Below, piece after piece: positions 23,510 to 33,106 of a DNA stretch of 64,000 bases. Source of the DNA: Persicaria tinctoria (lineage: Eukaryota > Streptophyta > Magnoliopsida > Caryophyllales > Polygonaceae). The DNA lies in assembly GCA_037127255.1 (NCBI GenBank), contig JBANSL010000020.1:50009098-50073097 (forward strand). Direction: 5' to 3'. Position numbers and translations under genes: made by a program. Positions within the stretch are counted from its first letter, which is position 1. Each line of letters begins with the position of its first letter. Below the pieces are notes generated by a model that was given only the letters and a program-made list of their open reading frames with translations, made no database searches and was not told the DNA's origin.

Positions 23510-25889
23510 ATGTCGAGTTTCATCAACCGAGTTACTAACCGAGTTACTAGGAGTCGCAAGAGTGTTAGTGGAGCCCCATCTTCATCGATCCTGAGTGTCG
23601 GAGGAGGCGGGTTGAACCCGGCGGCGGCATCAAGCCTTCGTCGAAGTGCATCGGTCTCGGCGGCGAGCGGATCCCGGCGTCGTCGAGATGATGCTCTTCT
23701 CGCCGACCACGTCGACGAGATCGAGGAGGAGGAGGAGGCCGAGCTCGAGGCCGAAATGACCCCCACCACCCAAGCCGGAACTCCGACGATTCCGACCCAA
23801 GAGTCCGGGTTCCCCGCCGAAGGGAGCCAAGGAACTCCGGCCGATGGCGACCCTATTACTACGGCGGAAGTTCGAGCCGCTACTTTCAAGTATTGGTTCA
23901 CGAAGGGTCCTAGGGAGCCGGCTTGGGAGGAATCGAGTTGCGCCGCCAAGTGCAACTTTTGCTCCACGGTCTACAAGCACAAGAAGGGAGGCGGATATGG
24001 GAACTACGGTCGACATATCCGCTCGAAGCATCCCGAGAAGCTCGGCCTCGCCAAAGGGCAAACTCAACTAACCGGGTACGCATCTTCTTCCTCTCAACCC
24101 CCTGGTTTATGGTCTTATGATTATCGTAGTTGTAGTGATCAATATGCGGAAATGATAGCTGCCGAGGGTTTAGCTTATAGTTTTTCACAACGTTTATGTT
24201 TCAATGAATTTATGACGAAAAATGTTCAACCTACATGGCAAGGTATTAGTCGAAACACGGTTAAGAGGAAAATAGTTAGACGATATAACACCCGTAAAAA
24301 TGAATTAATTGAATATTTTCAAAAAAACCATGATTTACACGTTTCGATTTGTAGTGACATTTGGACCGACCATTGGCAACATCACTCATACATGGGTGTT
24401 ACTTGTCATTGGGTTGATCAACGTTTTCAATTGCACAAACGTGTTTTAGCTTTTCAAGTTTTCGACGAAGCACACACGGCACGAAACATAGCAGATGTCC
24501 TTTTAACGGTTTTACAAGAATATAGATTAACTAAAAGAGTTTTTAGTATCGGTTTTGACAACGCTTCTGCCAACACCGCATCTATCCCCGATTTAATCCA
24601 AAACTGTCAGCCCGCGTTAGGTGGGAAGTTTTTCCACATCCGTTGCGCCCTTCACATTTTAAACTTATGTGTTCAAGATGGTTTATTATATTTACAAAGT
24701 GTTGTTGAACCAATTCGATTTGTTTTGCGGGCACTTTGGCGAAGCAAACAGCTTCGCCAGCAATGGAGCGCTTATTGTCGTAGCCACCAAACCCGCCTAA
24801 AAACGTTCCCCAAGGACGTTTGCACTCGGTGGAACTCCACTTACACAATGATTTACGATTCAATCGCTTACAAGGAACTTCTTTCCGGTTTTGCAACGCT
24901 ACACATCCCGGACTCACACATATTTGCCGATGTGTGGACTCAGGCCCGAGACGTTGTGGAGGTTTTCAAAGTTTTTTACGACGCAACTCGGACGTTTTCC
25001 CACGTTTACATGCCTACATCAAACATTTTTTGTTTTATTGCAATGAACGTAGCATTAGCCCTTCAAGACGGAATTAACACGCCTTCAATTTGGGCCTTCA
25101 ATTTCCCAAGCAACTATGGAGATGCGGCGGAAATGGATCGCATATTACAAATTTATACCCGACATTTTCCTCGTAGCGTGTTGTTTCGACCCTAGATATA
25201 AATTAAGCGGAGTTCAATTGTTTTTAGAAAACTATTATCCGACTTTAGGAATTGAGGATGATCCTGATTGCAATGTTACAATTATTGTTGCTAGAGTTAG
25301 AGGATTGTTAGAACAATTATATACTGAATATTCGACGGGCGATAGAGCGCCCTCCGGTCGTCCTCCGGTGCCTTCCGGTTCAAGCGGGTCATGAACCAGC
25401 ATCACCGCTAGAACTAAGGCACTTGCCCGAGATATCTTTGGGTCAAAGAGGTCGAGATCTTCGTCGAGCCCCCACTCGGAGCTCGACGAATATTTGTCCA
25501 CTAACTTTGATTTTCTCAGCGATGAAGAGGAAGATTTCGATGTCCTTGAGTGGTGGAGCCGACCCGAAAGACAAAGATTCCCGACATTGCAGGTAATCGC
25601 CCGACAAATACTTGGGGCACCTTGCTCCACCGTAGCCGTCGAGCAGCTTTTTAGTCGCGGAGGTCAGATTCTTTCGGAGAAGAGATCAAGGTTGCTTCCC
25701 GAGAACCTCGAAGCCCAAGTTTGCCTTGCAGATTGGAAGAAGGCGGAGATGCGGATGCAGAAGAACAACTTGGGGACTGATTCCGAGGATGATGACGGAA
25801 TAGAGACAGAGTCCGTTAGGAGCTCCATTGATGGTGCGGTCACAGATGGCTCAGGAGGTGGTGGAGGATCCGACGATCAAGAAGACTAG
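23510..25889 (+). pseudogene. hAT transposase (BED finger, RNase H-like core, C-terminal dimerisation domain)
   Basis: The first frame (23510-25195, 561 aa) has an N-terminal low-complexity region, a BED finger (KCNFC ... RHIRSKH, near residues 150-175), then the hAT RNase H-like core with CSDIWTDHW (first Asp), FDNASANTAS (second Asp) and HIRCALHILNL. Frame is lost near 25085-25110, where an 11-nt sequence GCCTTCAATTT is repeated at 13-nt spacing. Reading then continues one frame over, through DIFLVACCFDPRYKL, to an in-frame TGA at 25392-25394 and on to the hATC domain (WWSRPERQRFPTLQ, VEQLFSRGG, RLLPENLEAQVCL) ending at 25889. A whole, recently broken copy: one frameshift and one stop. No introns are needed. 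Confidence 0.88.
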
Positions 25890-26481
25890 AAGAGGAGGTA
25901 ACCGGGCCGGGGTTCAGACATACAGGTAAAAGAACTACGTGGGCTTTGATTCCTCACCCCCGGGAGGATACGTAGGCAGTCGGGAAACCGATTCAAGCCC
26001 TTCTTCTTCTTCCTTCCCCCCCAAAACTCCCTAATACAAATATTGTACAACTTTTTTGTAATTTGTAAAACTTATAGAGTTATAAGTTGTAGACTTTTTA
26101 GTTTTGAAAATTATAAGATGTAATATTACATATTGTATTTTGTACATAAAGACTAAAGAGTCAAGTTATGATTTGTGAACACGAAAGGATATTTGTCAAA
26201 CACATAGGCGTTCAATTTCCGTTCCTTTTCTCGACAAATTCGATCCGACAATTCAGATTCCGGGTCCGAAACAAGTGCAAACCCGTCCAACTCGGGTTCC
26301 AACTCGTCGGGTCTGACCCGGCGGGTCAACCCGTCGACCCGACGACCCGCCGGGTGACCCGAACCCGCCGACCCGTGGAAATCCCGGGTTAGGGTTCGGG
26401 TCGCCTTCCCCCGACCCTTGACCCGGCGGGTCGAACCCGTCGACCCGCCGGGTCTGACCCGTGGCCACGCCTACCTAGTAC

Positions 26482-28607
26482 ACGTGTTGTTGTGAGCTGA
26501 ATTTGCCATATTTTATAGTAACATTTATATCGTTTTCTGCATACTTTGCATACATTTGGGTTAGCTAGTGCAGAATCTATGTAGTTTATGTTTATTTGCC
26601 AAATTATGGAATCTACACCAGTTTTTGTTTAAATTCGCAGAATTCGAGACGTTTTACAACAACTTTAAGGAAGGTCGGAAAAGCTCGGAAAACCACTACA
26701 GAAGTCCAAGGTCAAAGAAGCAGCGGAACCAGTCGAATCAAGACAAGAGCCCAGGCTACTCGATCTCGAGTAGGCCTTACTCGATCTAGACGAGCATGTC
26801 CGAGCACAAGCCTTGTTGACTAGGAGCCAGACCAACCCAGCTCCGGAGCCCTACTCGATCTCGACAAGCCCTAGTCGAGATCGACGACGCCTCAACGCCA
26901 CACCCGAAGTTGACGAGAAGAAGAGCTAGTCGACAAGCCGAGGCCGACAAGGACGCTGCAGCGGACCGTTCGCTGCCGCAGAAATCCCCGCTGCCAGCGG
27001 GCGCCACACCCGGAGTCGACAGGACGAGGACGAGGATGACCTGACGACACTCGCTGCCAGCGATTCCACTCGCTGCAGCGGACCTCTCGCTGCCGCGGAA
27101 AATCTCGCTGCCAGCGGGATGCACCAAACCGACGAAGAAGCCAACTCGTGGAAGCGGAAGGGAAGACTCAACTCGATGTCGACGAGCCCTTGTCGATGTC
27201 GACGAGACCCATGAGCCAAGTCCGAGCCACATCGAGCACCAGCTAACCGAGACGACGAACCCGAGGAGCCAGTCGACAACACTCCTACTCGATGTCGAGG
27301 AGACCCTAGTCGACATCGACGACGAATCCAGAAGCTGTTTACGTGGCTTGACGAATCCTACTCGGAGTTGGAGTCCTTGGAAGCCGAGAAGACGAGAATC
27401 TATCCGATTCTATCAAAGAAGAGAGTTTTATCCACTTGAAACAATTTAGATATATTTAGATTTAATTTCTTTATCGCTTTTATTTATCGTTAAGCATTTT
27501 AGATATAGTTTTAGATATAGATATAGATATTCTATCCTTGACTAGAAAGGAATAGAAGGCTATAAATAAAGCCCTAGGGGCTGGTTTTTCATTCATTCCA
27601 ATTCAATTTCAGAGATACAGTGATACATAGAGATTTAGGAGTTCGAAGGTTTTAAGGTTTTGGCAGTTTACGAGAGTTGATTGCCAGGAGTGTAAAGGCT
27701 TTGAATTTAGTTAATGCAAGTTATTTCCTTTTCATCAATCAATGTCTGAGTTTGCGATGAGGCGTGAGTAGTCCACCCACTTCTAGGGTTGGGGCGAGCC
27801 CGACGATAGCCATGCAAAATTGAGGTAAAGATCTGAACTTTATCATGTTTTAAGCATCTTCCTACTTGTTTATGTGTTTATTACCCGTCTAATGGAGATC
27901 CATGCTAACAACTTGGATTATAAACATAAAATCGGTAGAGACAATTAGGGCTTCTTGAGAGAGTTGTCTAATTGTTGGAAAAGGCGAAAGCTTAGTCCTT
28001 TGATGTGATTTACATGATAATTTGTTTGGTTCCGCCTTATGCATGCTTGGTTATCGTTGTTGCAAACCCCAATCCTGGAAGCCTTTTACATACAGTTTAT
28101 TTCGAAAGTCCCTAAGCATTTGTCTTTACTTTATTTCTTTATTTCGTTTTAATTTCTGCCCTCGTCGACCTCGACCAAGCCTGGTCGATCTCGACTACTG
28201 ATTCTCGATCTAGCATCGCTGTAGCTTAGTTGTGCAGGTACTCGACGAGACGAAGCTAAGTCGACGAGGACTGTACTCGACATCGAGTAGCCCCTCATCG
28301 ACATCGACGAGCCCCTGTCACTGCTGTTGCGCTGTGTTCGACTGTGCCTGACCCCTGTCGACTACCCTAGTCGAGATCGAAGACCCTGTTGTCGACGATC
28401 GTGAGATTTCACCGCTACCTAGGATCCGCTGACACGCTTCCTCGTGGATTCGATCCTGACAACCTTCTACTACAACGGGAGGAAGTCTTGTATTTATTTG
28501 CTGAGACAGGGAAGTCAGTCTGAACTTTATTTTATATTTATTTCATACTTGACCATCCTCCTGCAACAACACGTGTATACGGCGTCTAGTGAGATTTGTG
28601 TACGAAC
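26482..28607. mobile_element. unclassified TCGA-rich repeat inside the DUF1985/Ulp1 intron
   Basis: About 2 kb, GC-richer than its surroundings, with many TCGAYNTCGA phrases and two copies (117 bp apart, about 26955 and 27072) of a GCTGCAGCGGAC-based block. A TATA box (GGCTATAAATAAAG) near 27560 and a following leader suggest an LTR-type promoter. No coding domain was found. Its ends are unclear; an inverted ACACGTGTTGTTG occurs at both sides (about 26480 and 28580). Confidence 0.4.
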
Positions 28608-29331
28608 CTGGAAGGCGAGAGGGAAACCCAGCATGTAGTAGGCCGAGCGTTCATTGGAGCTGCTCTCATCCCGTTGGAGCTTCCTCTCGATTGCACGGTT
28701 CAGGAACTCGTTCGTTCGCTCGTAGCAAAGCCGACCCCACGGAAAGGCAAGGAACCTGTCAATGTCGTCGACAAGGTCGACCACCCACCCGTGAATGTAG
28801 TTTTTAGGTTCCTTCCCGAACAACACGCACTCGACCAGCATCAGCAGGACAAATTTAAACTTTCTGGTTGACGATTTATCAGATGCCATTGCCACACGGA
28901 ACTGCACCTCGAACTCGGACATTTTCAACTTTGCAACTCCAAAGAAATCAAACACCGCCTTCTCGAACGGCGCGTCGTCCTCGAGCTCTTCGCCATAGCC
29001 ACAGTTGAGACCGGTGACAAGGGTGAACTCAGCTATTGAGAACCTCACGACCGCATCATGGATCTTGTACCAAGTTTCATTCTCCTTCTTTATCTTCAAT
29101 TGTCGTTGGAGAACGTAGTGTACAAGTTGTCCCGAGAACTGGATCCTTGTGCCCAGTCTTGCAACGCCCCCCAACGGGCTGTCCGTCAGGTGCTTCCAAT
29201 TGGACTCGCTCAACCGGTTGTCAATGTTTACTAGGAGCTGCATCTGGGAGTATTGGTTAATTTTTGCTTTGAAGTGTCTGTCTTCCTCGACGGCGTACAC
29301 AGCCTGCACACACTTCAACATGGCAGCCACA
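28608..29331 (-). pseudogene. DUF1985 domain exon of the transposon gene that continues as Ulp1-like protease
   Basis: An open exon bounded by GGTGCAG at its start and CAG|GTTCGT at its end. It holds the plant DUF1985 domain (FSGQLVHYVLQRQL, WYKIHDAVVRFSIAEF, LVTGLNCGYGEE, ending YYMLGFPLAFQ). DUF1985 is found in plant transposon proteins, usually upstream of a Ulp1 C48 domain. It ends in phase 0, exactly where the exon starting at 22226 (LWVYEALPPMA) would continue the domain. 6.4 kb of inserted repeats now lie between them. The exon itself has no stops, but its 3' partners do. Upstream exons were not resolved. Confidence 0.8.
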
Positions 29332-29825
29332 CTGCACCATGACAATCACAACTTACATTACTCAAACGAAAGTCATCTTACCACGCCGGATGTTTGAGCT
29401 CTACGGTCTACAATCTTCTTTACACTACCCTGTGACATTTTTAATATTCACCAGATATCCTGCATAATGGGAGACCAAAATTCAGTATTCTACAAATCAA
29501 TTCGTGTCCCTCAACCCACGGTTCCCTTCATATCAATATCAGTTGTAACATGACACAAAGACAGGTACACATGACTTATACTTGTGCATACATGATAGTA
29601 TACTTATTCAATTTGTAAGTCTCCAATTGCACACAAGTTGCCCTATTCCAGATAGTTTCGATTCGACATAAGCGTTCACCCTTTCTAACATTTTCCCTAA
29701 CCCTAATGCGCCGCATTTCATCCAATTTTCTCCAAAACTGAACGTATCTACATTCATACGCCCCATTTCGGCCAATTTCCCCCTAAACTGAACGTATCTA
29801 CACTCACCATGCTCCTGATAAGTTG
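29332..29825. other. 5' side of the DUF1985 gene, with a short tandem repeat
   Basis: On the minus strand a possible upstream exon lies at about 29393-29447. The phrase CTGAACGTATCTACATTCAT and flanking bases are repeated about 60 bp apart (29738 and 29798). No start codon could be assigned. Confidence 0.35.
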
Positions 29826-31839
29826 GATTCGACAAGACAGTCGCAGAAATGACTGGCCAAAATGGAAAGAGGCAATCCAGATCGAGTTAAAGTCATTAGG
29901 AAAACGTGAAGTTTTTGGTCCTGTTAAGCTTACACCAAGAGGTGTAAAGCCAGAAGGCTATAAATGGGTATTCGTAAGAAAGCGAAATGAGAAAAATGAA
30001 ATTGTGAGGTACAAAGCAAGGCTTGTAGCGCAAGGTTTTTCTCAAATACCCGGGTTAGATTATGAACAAACATATTCCCCAGTAGTTGATGCAACTACAT
30101 TGAGATTTTTAATTAGCCTAACTATCTCAGAAGGACTACATATGCGACTAATGGATGTCGTAACTGCATATTTATATGGATCACTTGATAGTGACATATA
30201 CATGAAAGTCCCAGAAGGACTAAAAATGCCTCAGATGCAGAATACAGAGAATAGAGAAATGTTCTCTATAAAGTTGCAAAGATCGTTATATGGTCTTAAG
30301 CAATCTGGAAGAATGTGGTATAATCGATTAAGTGAATATCTTATTAAGAAGGATACCACAATAATGCTATCTGTCCATGTGTCTTTATAAAGCATTCCAA
30401 AAATGGTTTTGCTATTATTGCAGTGTATGTTGAGGATTTGAATATTATAGGTACGTCAAATGAGTTGGAAAGCACTGCAAAATATTTGATGAAAGAATTT
30501 GAAATGAAATACCTCGGTAGAACCAAGTTTTGTATTGGTTTACAAATTGAACATTTAAAAGATGGAATATTTGTTCATCAAAGTACTTATACCGAGAAAA
30601 TCTTAAAGAGATTTTACATGGACAAGGCACACCCATTAACATCACCTATGGTAGTTCGTTCTCTTGGTATACAGGATGATCACTTTCAACCTAGAGAAGA
30701 AGATGAAGAAATTCTTGGCCCAGAAGTTCCTTACTTAAGTGCAATTGGTGCATTGATGTACTTGGCAAATAATACTAGACCAGATATAGCTTTCTCCATA
30801 AACTTATTGTCAATATATAGCTTAGCTCCAACAAGAAGACATTGGAACAGAATCAAGCATGTATTTCGATATCTGCGAGGTACACATGATCTTGGTTTGT
30901 ATTATCGTAATCATGCAAATGCCACTCTTGTTGGGTATGCAGATGCAGAATATCTTTCAGATCCTCACAAAGCGAGATCTTAAAATGGTTATGTATTCAC
31001 CTATGGAGATACGACGATCTCATGGAAGTCAACAGAGTAGACTCTTACCGCTACATCCTCAAACCACGCTGAATTAATCGCTCTATATGAAGCAGACAAA
31101 GAATGTGTTTGGCTGAGATCCATAGTTAGTTATATACAAGAAGAATGCATATTGAGATCAATCACGGGAAGCCCAACCATTATTTATGAAGACAATTCTG
31201 CATGCATCACTCAAGTGAAGGAAGTATACATCAAAGGCGATCGGACTAAGCACATTTCACCGAAGCTCTTCTCAACTCATGATATAGAGAAAGAAGGCAC
31301 AGTGAATATACAACAAATCCGATAAAGTGATAATCCTGCTGATCTATTCACAAAGTCACTACTCACTACCCCCAAATAGGTTTAAAGAACTTGTGTACAA
31401 AATAGTACGCACTGCACTCTTTTTCCCTTGACTCAGGTTTTGTATCCCACAGGGTTTTTCCTGACAAGGTTTTTAATGAGGCAGTACAGTATCCCAGAAG
31501 CGTACAAAGCAAGCCGTACTCTTTTTCCTAAGCTTTGGCTTTTTCCCCTCTGGGTTTTCCTTAGCCAGGTTTTATTGAGGCGACAACATTATTTACTCCT
31601 GGCTCTAAAGGTGAATATTCAAGGGGGAGTGTTGTGATATTTATGAATTATTCATCTTCTACTACTGTGAACTTACTGTACCTGTTGCGGCTCTTTTGTA
31701 TTACGACCCTTACATCCTTCTATCAGTTTTGATCATATTAGGTCTCTCTTGCCTATAAAAGGCAATGTACCCGCTTGTTAATTAGGTACACTTGAGAATA
31801 CAATTAATACAATCAGAGCGTTTGATAAATCTTACAATA
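29826..31839 (+). mobile_element. 5'-truncated Copia retrotransposon (reverse transcriptase to 3' LTR)
   Basis: Pol homology begins abruptly at about 29826 (DSRRNDWPKW), inside the reverse transcriptase region, and runs to the end of RNase H near 31378. The reading frame is broken by a 1-nt loss near 30348, a TAA at 30981-30983, a TAG near 31038 and a TGA in the tail. The catalytic YVDD box reads YVED. A purine tract AAGGGGGAG (31621-31629) precedes the LTR at 31630-31839. It is closely related to the Copia at 41736 but has a different LTR. Confidence 0.9.
31630..31839 (+). repeat. 3' LTR of the truncated Copia
   Basis: Starts TGTTGTGATATTT right after the polypurine tract and ends TTTGATAAATCTTACAATA. 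Both ends match the fragment at 14229-14327. The end TTACA or TTACAATA is not certain. Confidence 0.75.
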
Positions 31840-32086
31840 AAACTAAAGTTCTAGTATAAATCGTTATATATATGTGTGTTCGTTCCTTTTCTCCACACAA
31901 CCCGCCAGCCTTGCTCTTCCCGTATCCTATCTCACTGACGTGGTTACCTTCAGCCTTGATGCCTCGTCTAGTTAGGGTTGCCATCTGCAACCTCGACTCA
32001 TATAACATCTCTAGACTCACCCATAAAATCGGAATTATATATATACGGAGTATATATGTATGTAAAAAAAAATGTGTCTACATTAG

Positions 32087-32255
32087 TCGGGGTGGCTCAC
32101 TGGTGGGGAGTAAGAGGGGATACAGATACCCTGCCGAGGATAGTTGCTTGTCGGACCACCTACTAGCTGATCTCGTCCGTCTGGACGCTCTAGGAAGGCC
32201 CCCCGGCTTGTCGGGAGCCTCCCTAACTTTTATCTTGCTTCGAAAAAAATAAAAA
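32087..32255 (+). mobile_element. SINE-like retroposon, copy 1
   Basis: Starts GTCGGGGTGGCTCACTGG (A-box-like) and ends GGCTTGTCGGG...CTTTTATCTTGCTTCG followed by A-rich tail. Its 3' tail matches the retroposon at 5915. It is preceded by a block of about 50 bp that recurs before copy 2. Confidence 0.6.
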
Positions 32256-32321
32256 ATAAAAAAAAATCGGATTTATATATATACGGAGTATATATGTATG
32301 TAAAAAAAATGTGTCTGCCTT

Positions 32322-32440
32322 AGTCGGGGTGGCTAACTGGTGGAGAGTAAGAGGAGATGTCAGGAGGTCTCGGGTTCGATCCCTACCTCCACCAATTTCC
32401 TTGGTTGAAAATCTAAGCTCGATAATCGCTCTTTATTTAC
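32322..32440 (+). mobile_element. tRNA-derived SINE-like unit, copy 2
   Basis: The head GTCGGGGTGGCTAACTGGTG is followed by a perfect pol III B box, GGTTCGATCCC (near 32372). It shares its head and the preceding TACGGAGTATATATGTATGT block with copy 1, then diverges. No clean tail was found. Confidence 0.6.
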
Positions 32441-33106
32441 CAATTCAAGGAGTATTAGAATATTTCACAACACTGCCTCTATTTATCTCATCTTTTCAAA
32501 ACATTCCCAAAAACTATCTCATTTTTTCCTTCAATAATTATATTTTGTAAAATATTGCTTTTTTTTACTTTCTAAAAATCGTAAGACATGATTTTTCAAA
32601 ACAAACTTTTATAAATATATAAAAATAGAAAGTAGTAATATAAACAGATAGTAGTAATATAATTATTTTTTTTTAAAAAGTAAATAAATACAAAAATAAT
32701 TTAGCGTTGTAACCGGTAAAGTATTTGAACTCCAATAAACTTTCATTTAATCAAACAGAACAGAACATTAAACACCACTGAAGTCTACAAAATTTTCATT
32801 GTCCAAATTTAGCTTTTGCCCATATTTTGGGTGTCTCACTGTCTCTACAAAATTTTCATTGTCACGAGGCGACGAATAACCGATGTTTATGCAATATTCC
32901 ATTGAAAGGCCACAACGTAAAATTTTAATAATTGTCAATTCGCTTTGTCTTTAATGAAAAAGAGCACAAAATAAATATTACAGGGCATACATTGGACATG
33001 CGATGGCAGATTGTCCTTGTCATGATCTCATCTGGATTCTATGATTCGATGAGTATAGTAGCTAACACAGTGAAATCCCAACGAGATTGCCTTTGGCATG
33101 TCGAAC
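32441..33106. other. spacer and SERRATE 3' side
   Basis: AT-rich. The part next to 33107 should contain the SERRATE 3' UTR, whose end cannot be fixed. No other feature is seen. Confidence 0.5.

Larger units (their letters stand above)
22295..26473 (+). mobile_element. hAT DNA transposon, 4179 bp, with 8-bp TSD
   Basis: CCTAGTAC flanks the element at 22287-22294 and 26474-26481. The terminal inverted repeats share TAGGCGTGGCCACGGGT exactly (17 bp) and are followed by dense CGGGTC/GACCCG subterminal repeats. It encodes a BED-finger-only ORF and a full-length but mutated hAT transposase, each with its own TATA box. It inserted into the intron of the DUF1985/Ulp1 gene. Confidence 0.95.

Noticed and set aside
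23500..24188. Open frames antisense to the hAT transposase N-terminus
   Set aside because: GC-rich shadow of the transposase coding strand.
26786..27316. 176-codon minus-strand frame rich in Ser/Arg/Val
   Set aside because: It arises from the TCGA-rich repeat; repetitive composition, no domain.
32340..32400. Possible tRNA gene (good B box)
   Set aside because: It lacks a cloverleaf and a proper A box, and is repeated as a SINE head next to a second copy.
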